Below, piece after piece: positions 1-6,952 of a stretch of DNA of 17,068 nucleotides. Position 1 is the first letter of the stretch. Each line of letters begins with the position of its first letter. The translations under genes and the position numbers were made by a program. Below the pieces are notes generated by a model. It had not been told where the DNA came from, made no database searches, and saw only the letters and a list, made by a program, of their open reading frames with translations. Source of the stretch: HB2-32-21 sp040235495 (lineage in GTDB: Bacteria; Pseudomonadota; Gammaproteobacteria; Pseudomonadales; Porticoccaceae); assembly GCA_040235495.1 (NCBI GenBank), contig JBECKV010000206.1, positions 1 through 17,068 on the forward strand, read 5' to 3'.

Positions 1-8
1 TATTCATT

Positions 9-60
9 TTCATGCTTCCCGATTCATGCTTTTCGATGGAGTTACTTTTCGATGGAGTTA
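9..60. repeat. Two adjoining short tandem duplications
   Basis: Bases 29-44 and 45-60 are identical 16-base units (CTTTTCGATGGAGTTA), head to tail. Just before and partly overlapping them, 9-22 and 23-36 are 14-base near-copies (TTCATGCTTCCCGA and TTCATGCTTTTCGA, two mismatches). They lie beyond the stop of thpR at the window's left edge. They look like slippage duplications in non-coding DNA. I see no gene in bases 1-70, but the sequence to the left is not visible. Confidence 0.8.
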
Positions 61-70
61 AAGGTTTATT

Positions 71-703
71 TCATGGGCTTGATAAAGCCCCAAGGCGCCA
101 ATGTTTTACGACCTCGTAAACAGCGCCGTCAATCCCGGTCGCACTGTTGCAAAGGACCACGTCACCAACGCTCATCGCCGGGCCGGTTTTGCACGGCAAT
201 CGCTCCTCGATGGCAGCCATGTGCTGGCGCGGACCGCGGACATTTTCACCCCTGCACCGACTAGTGGGCAAATCCCTGAACCGGCCCAGCGTAACATGTC
301 CCCTGAAAGGTCGGGTTGCCGTCGGCTGTCCCGCTTGCGTTAATTCCAGGCGCAGGTCCGCCACCAGGCTTTCGAGGGTTTTATTGGTTTCTATTTCGCA
401 GGCGATTAACCTCGGCCGGTCCAGGCTCGGAAAAACCACGGCTTTGTCGAAGCTCAAAACAAAGCGCGGGCAGGTACTTAACACGCGATCGGCAATAGCC
501 TCGATCACCGCGTATTCCTCGACGCTGACTTTGCCGAAATAGTGCAGCGTCAGATGCAGGTTTTCCGGAGCCGTCCATTTGACCCGATTTCGACTAAACA
601 GAGGTTGCAGCTGCGCGCCGAGCTCCTGAAAATATGTCCGGGTTTCCCCACTCAGGGGGATGGCCAGAAACAATCGAGGGTAGCCCGCTACCTTTGATCT
701 CAT
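71..703 (-). CDS. thpR: RNA 2',3'-cyclic phosphodiesterase (2'-5' RNA ligase family)
   Basis: This 210-residue protein belongs to the 2H phosphoesterase superfamily. Two HxTx motifs are visible: HLTL at residues 50-53 and HVTL at 136-139. In known members the two His/Thr pairs form the active site that opens 2',3'-cyclic phosphates on RNA ends, with a reversible 2'-5' ligase activity in vitro. The N-terminal strand RLFLAIPL and the context APENLHLTLHYFG are typical of ThpR/LigT. It is longer than the usual 175-190 residues because of a basic, Gly-rich stretch after the second motif (about 142-170). The start is the ATG at 703, and I see no clear Shine-Dalgarno site. It is the last gene of the leftward run thiI, typA, GDCCVxC gene, thpR, about 106 bases after the preceding stop, so it may have its own promoter. 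The cytoplasmic role in RNA end metabolism is known only generally. Confidence 0.88.
   Translation of the reverse strand: MRSKVAGYPRLFLAIPLSGETRTYFQELGAQLQPLFSRNRVKWTAPENLHLTLHYFGKVSVEEYAVIEAIADRVLSTCPRFVLSFDKAVVFPSLDRPRLIACEIETNKTLESLVADLRLELTQAGQPTATRPFRGHVTLGRFRDLPTSRCRGENVRGPRQHMAAIEERLPCKTGPAMSVGDVVLCNSATGIDGAVYEVVKHWRLGALSSP
75..90 (-). terminator. Weak hairpin at the 3' end of thpR
   Basis: GGGCTT (75-80) pairs with AAGCCC (85-90) across a GATA loop, overlapping the last codons of thpR. On the minus strand it is followed by an A/T-rich stretch but no clean U-run, so it is at best a weak intrinsic terminator. Confidence 0.3.
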
Positions 704-809
704 CGACTAACCGCTTGGTGAGCCTAAGTGCCTGGTGGTGGGCGTTTTTTGCTAAGCGCGTTTTTCATTGCTCCGCTTGCCCGAGGCGCGGCGCTCCGGA
801 TGTTGGAAC

Positions 810-1031
810 TCAGGCATCCTGCCCGCGGCAGTCCCGGCCCAGTTGCATGGGTGGACACTTTATCGTGCCGTGCGAGCAAAAGATGCAGCAATCCCCGGCC
901 AGCGGGCTAAGGATTAGCTTACAGTTGGCGCACTGGTAAAAAAACTGACAGGCGTCGACCGGCATTTTTTCCCGGTACCGGGCGCTACAGTTTGGACACA
1001 CTACCGTTGAGTACGCTTCAAACGTCGTCAT
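810..1031 (-). CDS. Small Cys-rich GDCCVxC-type zinc-ribbon-like protein
   Basis: This is a 73-residue protein with ten cysteines: CPNC (12-15), C28, CANC (34-37), C48, C49 and C52 in GDCCIFC, C59 and C68. The block MPVDACQFFYQC, followed by GDCCIFCSHG and KCPP, matches my recollection of the GDCCVxC-domain family, in which some members carry selenocysteine in place of one Cys. Here all these positions are ordinary Cys codons. The paired CxxC motifs suggest metal binding, and the vicinal Cys pair suggests thiol or metal chemistry, but no biochemical function is established to my knowledge. The ATG lies only 22 bases after the typA stop on the same strand, so co-transcription with typA is likely. 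No good Shine-Dalgarno site is seen, and a short GGCTA/TAGCC inverted repeat (1033-1045) sits in the gap. It has no signal peptide or membrane segment, so it is probably cytoplasmic. Confidence 0.8.
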   Translation of the reverse strand: MTTFEAYSTVVCPNCSARYREKMPVDACQFFYQCANCKLILSPLAGDCCIFCSHGTIKCPPMQLGRDCRGQDA

Positions 1032-1053
1032 GGGCTATTTTAGCCGCCAGGAT

Positions 1054-2871
1054 TTACGCCCGCGAAGCCCTTTTACGCTGGTTTTCGGTCAACATCTTTT
1101 TACGCAGGCGAATATGGTGGGGCGTTACTTCCACCAGCTCATCTTCCTCGATAAATTCCAGGGCCTGTTCCAGCGAGTGGCGAATCGGCGGCACCAGCGT
1201 CAGGGCCTCGTCCGTGCCGGCGGCGCGGATATTGGTCAGCTGTTTGGCTTTGGTCGGATTAACCACCAGATCATTGCCACGGGAGTGAATACCGACAATC
1301 TGGCCCTCGTAGACATCCTCGCCATGGCCGAGAAACAGGCGCCCGCGATCCTGCAGGTTGTATAACGCGTAACTCAGCGTCTTGCCCTTGACCATGGATA
1401 CCAGGACGCCATTTTGCCGGACCCCGAATTCACCCATTTTTACCGGGCCGTAGTGGTCGAAAATACTGGTCATGATACCGGAGCCGGAGGTCAGGGTCAG
1501 AAACTGGCCACGAAAGCCAATCAGGCCCCGAGAGGGGACCACGTATTCGAGCTTGACGCGGCCCTTGCCGTCAGGCTCCATGTTTTTCAGATCGCCCCGG
1601 CGCAGCCCCAACTCCTCCATCACCGGCCCCTGGTGATGACTTTCTATATCAATTACCACCAGTTCGAAGGGTTCCTGAATTTCCCCGGCAACTTCACGCT
1701 GCACCACTTCCGGACGGGAAACCGCCAGCTCAAAGCCTTCCCGGCGCATATTTTCTATCAGCACCGAAAGATGCAACTCACCACGACCGGACACGCGAAA
1801 TTTATCCGGGCTGCCGCCGGGTGCTACCCGCAGCGCGACATTGTGGATCAATTCCCTCTCCAGCCGCTCCTTGAGGTTGCGGGAGGTCACGAATTTGCCG
1901 TCCTGGCCAGCGAACGGCGAATCATTGACCATGAACGTCATGCTGACCGTGGGCTCATCCACGGTTAGTGGCGGCATGGCCTCGACATGCTCGGGATCAC
2001 AGAGGGTGTCGGAGATACCCAGGCCTGCGATGCCCGTGACCGCGACAATGTCACCGGCCTGGGCCAGGTCCGTGTTGAGGCGTTCCAGACCCAGATAACC
2101 CTTGACTTCCAGCACCTTGCCCTTGCGTGTGTTGCCCTGGTGGTCGACGATGACGACCGGCTGGTTGGGACGCAGCCTGCCGCGTCGTATTCGGCCAACG
2201 CCAATGACACCGACATAGTTATCGTAATCGAGGGCGGAAATCTGCATCTGGAAGGGCGCGGCAGGGTCAACGCTGGGCACCGGCGCGCGCTCAACAATCA
2301 TTTTAAAAAGCGGCGTCATGTCAGCGGCCAACTGATCCGGCTCCAGGCCGGCAACCCCATTGAGGGCCGAGGCGTAGATTATCGGAAAGTCCAGCTGCTC
2401 TTCATTGGCGCCCAGCCGGTCAAACAGATCGAACACCTGATCAACCACCCAGTGCGGGCGGGCGCCCGATCGGTCCACCTTGTTGATCACGACAATGGGA
2501 TTAAGCCCCTTTTCAAAGGCCTTGGTGGTGACAAAGCGGGTTTGCGGCATGGGTCCGTCAACCGCATCGACCAGCAACAGCACCGAATCCACCATGGACA
2601 GTACCCGCTCCACCTCGCCGCCGAAGTCGGCGTGACCCGGCGTGTCAACGATATTGATGTGATAGCCCTGCCACTCGATGGCGGTGTTTTTAGCCAGGAT
2701 GGTGATGCCCCGCTCCTTTTCCTGGTCATTGGAATCCATGATCCGCTCAGCGCCCTGGTCCTTGCGCGTGAGTGTGCCGGATTGCTGCAACAGCCTGTCA
2801 ACCAAAGTGGTTTTGCCATGGTCAACATGGGCAATAATGGCGATATTGCGCAACTTCTCGATATCGGACAT
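1054..2871 (-). CDS. typA: Ribosome-associated GTPase TypA/BipA
   Basis: This is a full-length (605-residue) translational GTPase. The G-domain motifs are clear: AHVDHGKT (14-21, P-loop), GITI (55-58, switch I), DTPGHADFGGE (76-86) and NKVD (130-133). After the GTPase domain come an EF-Tu-like beta-barrel domain, an EF-G-like domain with GRGELHLSVLIENMRREG, and the BipA-specific C-terminal domain with PSRGLIGFRGQFLT and RGNDLVVNP. In other bacteria BipA binds the 70S ribosome and aids 50S subunit assembly and growth at low temperature or under stress. The ATG at 2871 directly precedes the canonical N-terminus SDIEKLRNIAIIAHVDHG. No strong Shine-Dalgarno site is seen. It reads in the same direction as thiI, 90 bases after it, with its own probable promoter in the gap, and the small Cys-rich gene follows closely. 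Confidence 0.98.
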   Translation of the reverse strand: MSDIEKLRNIAIIAHVDHGKTTLVDRLLQQSGTLTRKDQGAERIMDSNDQEKERGITILAKNTAIEWQGYHINIVDTPGHADFGGEVERVLSMVDSVLLLVDAVDGPMPQTRFVTTKAFEKGLNPIVVINKVDRSGARPHWVVDQVFDLFDRLGANEEQLDFPIIYASALNGVAGLEPDQLAADMTPLFKMIVERAPVPSVDPAAPFQMQISALDYDNYVGVIGVGRIRRGRLRPNQPVVIVDHQGNTRKGKVLEVKGYLGLERLNTDLAQAGDIVAVTGIAGLGISDTLCDPEHVEAMPPLTVDEPTVSMTFMVNDSPFAGQDGKFVTSRNLKERLERELIHNVALRVAPGGSPDKFRVSGRGELHLSVLIENMRREGFELAVSRPEVVQREVAGEIQEPFELVVIDIESHHQGPVMEELGLRRGDLKNMEPDGKGRVKLEYVVPSRGLIGFRGQFLTLTSGSGIMTSIFDHYGPVKMGEFGVRQNGVLVSMVKGKTLSYALYNLQDRGRLFLGHGEDVYEGQIVGIHSRGNDLVVNPTKAKQLTNIRAAGTDEALTLVPPIRHSLEQALEFIEEDELVEVTPHHIRLRKKMLTENQRKRASRA

Positions 2872-2900
2872 GGGTGGGAACTACCGGAAAAGGGGCGCGG

Positions 2901-2929
2901 ATTATAGGGCCTGCCCCGCTAAAAGTCAT
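2901..2929 (-). promoter_or_regulatory. Putative sigma-70 promoter of typA
   Basis: On the minus strand, ATGACT (2924-2929, 4 of 6 to TTGACA) is followed after 17 bases by a perfect TATAAT (2901-2906). Transcription would begin near 2894, about 20 bases ahead of the typA start codon. It lies in the 90-base gap after thiI, so typA can be expressed independently of thiI. Confidence 0.6.
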
Positions 2930-2961
2930 TGCGATCAAGAGCCCGCCACCGGGCGTGCTAC

Positions 2962-4419
2962 TCAGCCAGCGGGTTTGTACAGGGATACGTTTTCAAAACC
3001 CTCTTCGCGCAGTAGTTCAGCGTGCAACTGGCTCATTACGCCCTTGTCGCAATAGAGTAGATAGCGGCAATTCCGGTCCAGATTTTTGAAGCGGCTTTGC
3101 AGCGAGAAAAAAGGCTCGGCACGGACCTGCGCCGTACCGGCGCGCAGGGGCTTGCGCAGTATTTCGTCCGGGTGGCGGATATCCAGAATCACCATATCCG
3201 GCTGGGGCGAGGAAAACACTTCCACCGCGGGCAGGCCGACGACGTTGTCCATCATCTCATCGATATTCTCTTCCCGCCGCTCGGCAATCGCTTTCGCCAA
3301 CACGCCAAAATCAAAATTCCGCTCTTCATGCTCAATGCGCCCGGGCCTGGCACGCGTGGTTGGCTTGACCGAAATTACACCGCAGTATTCGGGCATATTG
3401 GCGGCAAAGTCCTCGGTGCCAATGCGCCGGGCCACACCAATAATGTCGTTCTTATCCATGGTGATCAGTGGCCGAATGGTCAGCAGGTCGGTCACCGCAT
3501 CGATCACAGCCAGATTCGGCAGGGTCTGACTGGATACCTGAGCGACGCTCTCGCCGGTGACCAGAGCATCCACATGCCATGAACGGGCCACTTCGCTGGC
3601 AGCCCGATACATCATGCGCTTGAGCACCACCCCCATCTGGGAGTCGGCCACTTTGGCGAGAATTTCCGCCACCACATCCTCGAAGGGTATCGTAATGAAT
3701 TTTACCCGGTGCGATGCCCCATATTTTTGCCATAGATACCAGGCGACCTCCTTGACCCCCAACTCGTGGGCACGACCGCCCAGATTAAAAAAACAGAAGT
3801 GGGTCCGCAGGCCGCGCTTCATGGTCATATAACTGGCCACCGTGGAATCAAAGCCGCCGGAAATCAGGGACAGCACCGCGTCCTGGGTGCCCAGAGGGAA
3901 GCCCCCCAGGCCGGCGTTACTGTTTTCAATCACATAAAACTGCTGCCCGCGAATCTCCAGCTGTATTTTCACATCCGGGCGGGAGAGGCTAACGCTAGCG
4001 CCCGCGGCTCGAGCCAACAGTCGCCCGCCGACCTGTCGCTCCGCTTCCACTGAATTGAATGTGTGTTTGCCGCTGCGTTTCACCCGCACGCAAAAGGTCC
4101 TGCCTTTGATCCGCTCGCCATAAAGCGGCCAAAGTTGTTCCACCATCTGGTCGAAATCCCCCAGCGGGTATTGCCTGACCTGGGCGAAACTGGCGATACC
4201 GGGCGTGTTGCTGAGCAGCCCGGTAATGATGGCCGCATCGTCCTGACTGGCGTCTGGCGCCAGAATTTCCAGCTTGTCCCACTCACTGCGCACCTGCGCG
4301 CCGCAGTCGTGCATCTTGAGAATTCGACGAAGATTTTCCCGCAACTGCTTGATAAAGCGTTTACGGACCGGGGCGCTTTTAATAATGATTTCGGGGAACA
4401 ACTTGATGACAAAATGCAT
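2962..4419 (-). CDS. thiI: tRNA 4-thiouridine synthase / thiamine sulfur transferase ThiI with rhodanese domain
   Basis: ThiI activates U8 of tRNA with ATP and inserts sulfur to make 4-thiouridine. In enteric bacteria it also supplies sulfur for the thiazole of thiamine. The 485-residue protein has an N-terminal ferredoxin-like/THUMP region (about 1-165), a PP-loop ATPase domain with SGGFDS at 187-192, and a C-terminal rhodanese domain (about 405-485). The disulfide cysteine is in EYCGVISVKP (C346) and the persulfide-carrying cysteine is in LLYCDKGVMS (C457). These match E. coli C344 and C456, so sulfur transfer should be intact. Length is close to the 482 residues of E. coli ThiI. It starts at the ATG at 4419 and diverges from glnA across a 396-base spacer. 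A TATAAT lies 30 bases upstream. Confidence 0.97.
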   Translation of the reverse strand: MHFVIKLFPEIIIKSAPVRKRFIKQLRENLRRILKMHDCGAQVRSEWDKLEILAPDASQDDAAIITGLLSNTPGIASFAQVRQYPLGDFDQMVEQLWPLYGERIKGRTFCVRVKRSGKHTFNSVEAERQVGGRLLARAAGASVSLSRPDVKIQLEIRGQQFYVIENSNAGLGGFPLGTQDAVLSLISGGFDSTVASYMTMKRGLRTHFCFFNLGGRAHELGVKEVAWYLWQKYGASHRVKFITIPFEDVVAEILAKVADSQMGVVLKRMMYRAASEVARSWHVDALVTGESVAQVSSQTLPNLAVIDAVTDLLTIRPLITMDKNDIIGVARRIGTEDFAANMPEYCGVISVKPTTRARPGRIEHEERNFDFGVLAKAIAERREENIDEMMDNVVGLPAVEVFSSPQPDMVILDIRHPDEILRKPLRAGTAQVRAEPFFSLQSRFKNLDRNCRYLLYCDKGVMSQLHAELLREEGFENVSLYKPAG

Positions 4420-4448
4420 GGATCAGACGGGCCGGAGGGGGATGGGCA

Positions 4449-4454
4449 ATTATA
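4449..4454 (-). promoter_or_regulatory. Possible -10 element for thiI
   Basis: The minus strand reads TATAAT here, about 30 bases ahead of the thiI ATG, at a good distance for a short leader. The hexamer 17 bases upstream (CTCAAG, 4472-4477) is a poor -35 match, so this is tentative. Confidence 0.35.
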
Positions 4455-4553
4455 AGGCAAGGCCCCGCCAACTTGAGGATTTGTCGCCCGCTATTTGACC
4501 ACCATAATGACTGACGGCGCCCGTAAGTTGACGTAGAATACTGGCGATCAGTG

Positions 4554-4565
4554 CCGGCATGCCGG
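4554..4565. repeat. Perfect 12-base palindrome next to the NtrC-like site
   Basis: CCGGCATGCCGG equals its own reverse complement. It lies two bases to the left of the NtrC-like operator and is flanked by GTGC (4551-4554) and GCAC (4569-4572). It could be part of a compound operator or a chance palindrome. Confidence 0.5.
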
Positions 4566-4567
4566 AA

Positions 4568-4584
4568 AGCACCATTATAGTGCA
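4568..4584. promoter_or_regulatory. NtrC-like operator upstream of glnA
   Basis: AGCACCATTATAGTGCA matches the NtrC consensus TGCACC-N5-GGTGCA at 10 of 12 fixed positions, with GCAC/GTGC arms. Its centre is about 127 bases upstream of the predicted sigma-54 start site, a distance typical for NtrC enhancers. Enterobacterial glnA carries two strong sites. I could not assign a convincing second one here, only a weak AGTGCC half-site about 29 bases to the left. Confidence 0.75.
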
Positions 4585-4676
4585 CATCGCACAATTTTAG
4601 GTCGCCAGCGCGCCAATTTGATCGTTTAAGTGTTCAGAAACCAGACACTATCGACCTTGAACCGCGGGATTATCCA

Positions 4677-4692
4677 TGGCACAGCTTTTGCT
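4677..4692 (+). promoter_or_regulatory. Sigma-54 (-24/-12) promoter of glnA
   Basis: TGGCAC-N5-TTGCT gives the invariant GG (4678-4679) and GC (4690-4691) exactly ten bases apart, with full matches in both the -24 and -12 blocks. Transcription should begin near 4703, leaving a leader of about 113 bases. Such promoters need an AAA+ activator, and NtrC is encoded downstream in this window. Confidence 0.88.
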
Positions 4693-4757
4693 GGTTTCTG
4701 CGTGGCAGCCATACTGGATTTTTTCTGCCGTGAATCTTTTTAAACCGGCTTAACCCA

Positions 4758-4773
4758 CCACCCGAACGGGTGG
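4758..4773 (+). other. Hairpin in the glnA mRNA leader
   Basis: CCACCC (4758-4763) pairs with GGGTGG (4768-4773) around a GAAC tetraloop, 42 bases ahead of the glnA ATG. There is no U-run after it, so it is not a terminator. It may stabilise the leader or have no function. Confidence 0.4.
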
Positions 4774-4815
4774 ACACAATCAATCAAAAGTGACAAACCC
4801 CGATGTGGAGGAAAT

Positions 4816-6222
4816 ATGTCCGTACAAACCCTGAAACTTATTAAAGAGAGCGAAGCCACCTGGGTTGACCTGCGCTTTACCGACTCGAAAGGCAAGGAAC
4901 AGCATGTATCCATTCCATCTTCCGAGGTCGACGAAGGCTTCTTTGACGAAGGGAAAATGTTTGACGGTTCCTCCATTGCCGGCTGGAAAGGTATCAACGA
5001 ATCCGACATGATTCTGATGCCGGACGATCGCACTTCCGTGCTCGATCCGTTCACCGACGAACCCACCATTATTTTGCGTTGCGGTATTGTTGAACCCACC
5101 ACCATGCAGGGTTATGGCCGCGACCCCCGTTCCATCGCCACTCGCGCCGAGGAATACCTGCGTTCCACCGGTATCGCGGACACTGTCCTGTTTGGCCCCG
5201 AACCCGAGTTTTTTGTCTTTGACGATATCAAATGGGGCGCCAACATGAGTGGTTCGTTCTACAAGATCAACTCGGACGAGGCCGCATGGGCAACCGAACA
5301 CGATTTCGCCGACGGTAACATGGGTCACCGGCCCGGCGTAAAAGGCGGTTATTTCCCGGTACCGCCGGTGGACTCCCTTCATGACCTGCGCGCCGCCATG
5401 TGCGCCGCCATGACTCAAATGGGTCTGGATGTCGAAGTGCACCACCACGAAGTAGGTACCGCCGGTCAATGTGAAATCGGCGTCGGCGCCAATACCCTGA
5501 CCCTGAAAGCCGACGAAGTGCAGATTCTCAAATACTGCGTCCACAATGTCGCCCACGCCTACGGCAAAACCGCGACGTTCATGCCCAAGCCCCTGGTCGG
5601 GGACAACGGCTCCGGCATGCACTGCCACCAGTCCTTGTCGAAAGGTGGCAACAATATATTTTCCGGGGACGTTTACGCTGGTCTGTCGGAAACCGCCCTT
5701 TATTACATCGGCGGAATAATCAAGCACGCGCGTGCCATCAATGCGTTCACCAACGCTTCGACCAACTCCTACAAGCGCCTGGTGCCCGGTTTCGAAGCCC
5801 CGGTAATGCTGGCTTACTCGGCCCGCAACCGTTCCGCGTCGATCCGCATACCTTTTGTTCCGAACCCGAAAGCACGGCGTATCGAAGTACGCTTTCCCGA
5901 CCCCACCGCCAACCCCTACCTGGCCTTCACCGCTCAATTGATGGCCGGCCTGGACGGCATTCAGAACAAGATCCACCCCGGTGACGCGGCGGACAAGGAC
6001 CTCTACGATCTGCCGCCCGAAGAAGGCAAGGCCATTCCCACTGTCGCCTCCTCGCTGGAGATGGCTCTGGAAGCCCTGAATAACAATCGTGGTTTCCTCA
6101 CCGCTGGCGGGGTTATGGATGACGACATGATCGATGCCTACATCGGACTCAAACTTGCCGAGGTCGAGCGACTCAATATGACCACGCACCCGGTCGAGTT
6201 CGACATGTACTACAGCCTCTGA
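4816..6222 (+). CDS. glnA: Glutamine synthetase type I (GSI-beta)
   Basis: Glutamine synthetase makes glutamine from glutamate, ammonium and ATP as a cytoplasmic dodecamer. It is the entry point of the GS-GOGAT pathway. At 468 residues it has the length of enterobacterial GlnA. Visible signatures are FDGSSIAGWKGI, the metal-binding region GPEPEFFVFD, the ATP-binding region KPLVGDNGSGMHCHQS, and RIPFVPNPKARRIEVRFPDP. Tyr397 in KDLYDLPPEE is the residue adenylylated by GlnE in this subfamily, so covalent control is expected. The ATG at 4816 follows GGAGGAA at a good spacing and starts the canonical MSVQTLKLIKES. Expression should depend on the upstream sigma-54 promoter and NtrC. A strong terminator follows, so glnA is probably mainly monocistronic. 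Confidence 0.99.
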   Translation: MSVQTLKLIKESEATWVDLRFTDSKGKEQHVSIPSSEVDEGFFDEGKMFDGSSIAGWKGINESDMILMPDDRTSVLDPFTDEPTIILRCGIVEPTTMQGYGRDPRSIATRAEEYLRSTGIADTVLFGPEPEFFVFDDIKWGANMSGSFYKINSDEAAWATEHDFADGNMGHRPGVKGGYFPVPPVDSLHDLRAAMCAAMTQMGLDVEVHHHEVGTAGQCEIGVGANTLTLKADEVQILKYCVHNVAHAYGKTATFMPKPLVGDNGSGMHCHQSLSKGGNNIFSGDVYAGLSETALYYIGGIIKHARAINAFTNASTNSYKRLVPGFEAPVMLAYSARNRSASIRIPFVPNPKARRIEVRFPDPTANPYLAFTAQLMAGLDGIQNKIHPGDAADKDLYDLPPEEGKAIPTVASSLEMALEALNNNRGFLTAGGVMDDDMIDAYIGLKLAEVERLNMTTHPVEFDMYYSL

Positions 6223-6242
6223 TCGACTCGCTCACAAAGCTG

Positions 6243-6280
6243 AAAAAAGCCCGCCATTCCATGAATGGCGGGCTTTTTCT
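6243..6280 (+). terminator. Intrinsic terminator after glnA
   Basis: An 11-base-pair perfect stem, GCCCGCCATTC (6249-6259) with GAATGGCGGGC (6263-6273), has a CAT loop. It is flanked by an A-run before it and a T-run after it (6274-6278, then CTTTT). The A/T flanks could also let it work on the opposite strand. It separates glnA from the DUF4124 gene and ntrBC. Confidence 0.95.
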
Positions 6281-6331
6281 TTTGTCCAACGGTAGGGTAC
6301 TCTATCAACTATCGACTCAGGGAGTGATGGC

Positions 6332-6916
6332 ATGCCTGACAAGTTATTATTTTCATTGATATTTTTTCTGGCAACGACGATAACACTCACAGCTGCCAAT
6401 TTGTCTGCGACGCCGATATACAAAACCGTCGATGAGGAAGGTAATGTGCGGTTTACCGATATTCCTCCCCCCTCCAATCAGAAGTCGGAAAAAGTCGAGC
6501 TACGGCCTATCAATACCCACCGCGCTACCCTGCCTCCGCCGAAACCTGAACCCGCGAACATCAAACAAACTCGGGAATCGGGCGCCGAAGAAGAGCCAGT
6601 GGAAGCGGTCCCCTACACGGTGAGTCGTCTGGTCCAACCACTGGAAGGTTCGACCATACCTACCGGACAACTAGACGCCCCCGTGCAGCTCAGCCTCGTG
6701 CCCCCTCTACAGGCCGGACATAGCATTGTTTTTTATCATAACGGTGATGTCGAAAGCCCGCCCGGGATCAGCACTGGCACCGTTCTGCACAACCTGACGC
6801 GGGGACAACATACAATCCATGCTGAAATATGGGATGCGGATAGCAGAGTCGTTGCTAAAACCCAAACGGTGACCTTTTACGTCCAGCGTTACCACCCCAA
6901 AATGGGGGAAAAGTAA
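6332..6916 (+). CDS. Exported DUF4124-domain protein
   Basis: This 194-residue protein has a signal peptide: a Lys near the N-terminus, a hydrophobic core LLFSLIFFLATTITLTA, and a probable cleavage near ANLSA-TP. The DUF4124 motif IYKTVDEEGNVRFTDIPP (about 29-46) follows directly. A Pro- and charge-rich linker (about 47-95) then leads to a beta-rich C-terminal part (about 100-187) with GHSIVFYHNGD and LTRGQHTIHAEIWDADSRVV, which resembles an Ig/FN3-like fold. It probably acts in the periplasm or is surface-anchored. The molecular function is unknown. Similar genes between glnA and ntrB are common in gammaproteobacteria, as I recall. The ATG at 6332 has GGGAG about eight bases upstream. No convincing sigma-70 promoter was seen between the glnA terminator and this gene. 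A GGGGGA/TCCCCC hairpin (6904-6922) overlaps its stop codon, with a T-run six bases later. Confidence 0.85.
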   Translation: MPDKLLFSLIFFLATTITLTAANLSATPIYKTVDEEGNVRFTDIPPPSNQKSEKVELRPINTHRATLPPPKPEPANIKQTRESGAEEEPVEAVPYTVSRLVQPLEGSTIPTGQLDAPVQLSLVPPLQAGHSIVFYHNGDVESPPGISTGTVLHNLTRGQHTIHAEIWDADSRVVAKTQTVTFYVQRYHPKMGEK

Positions 6917-6935
6917 TCCCCCGGCGCTTTTTTAT

Positions 6936-6952
6936 CGCACTGTTTTAGTGCA
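6936..6952. promoter_or_regulatory. NtrC-like operator ahead of ntrB
   Basis: CGCACTGTTTTAGTGCA contains the perfect inverted repeat GCACT-N5-AGTGC, matching the NtrC consensus TGCACC-N5-GGTGCA apart from the outer left base and the two inner positions. It lies in the 170-base gap between the DUF4124 gene and ntrB. In E. coli an NtrC site just upstream of glnL lowers transcription of the regulator operon. A similar autoregulatory role is inferred here. A weak -24/-12-like sequence (6963-6978: TGGCAG then ACGCT) lies just downstream, but it is too close and too poor to call a promoter. Confidence 0.65.

Larger units (their letters stand above)
4420..4815. other. Divergent thiI-glnA regulatory region
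   Basis: No gene is apparent in these 396 bases. The short open frames here lack family features and ribosome sites. From left to right the region holds a possible thiI -10 element, a 12-base palindrome (4554-4565), an NtrC-like operator (4568-4584), an inverted repeat AGTGT-N11-ACACT (4629-4649), a sigma-54 promoter (4677-4692), a leader hairpin (4758-4773) and the strong glnA Shine-Dalgarno GGAGGAA (4807-4813). This matches glnA control regions in which NtrC binds upstream and activates sigma-54 RNA polymerase. Confidence 0.8.

Noticed and set aside
1987..2907. A 306-codon open frame opposite the 5' half of typA
   Set aside because: It is a shadow of the conserved GTPase domain. The translation has no recognisable domain and there is no ribosome site.
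4780..6189. A 469-codon open frame on the strand opposite glnA, covering nearly the whole gene
   Set aside because: It is exactly antisense to an unambiguous glnA. It has a low-complexity Gly/Val/His-rich translation with no family motif. Strong codon bias in glnA removes stop codons from the complementary frame, which explains it.
6904..6933. Terminator at the end of the DUF4124 gene
   Set aside because: The GGGGGA/TCCCCC stem overlaps the stop codon and the T-run begins six bases after the stem, so I did not list it as a separate terminator.
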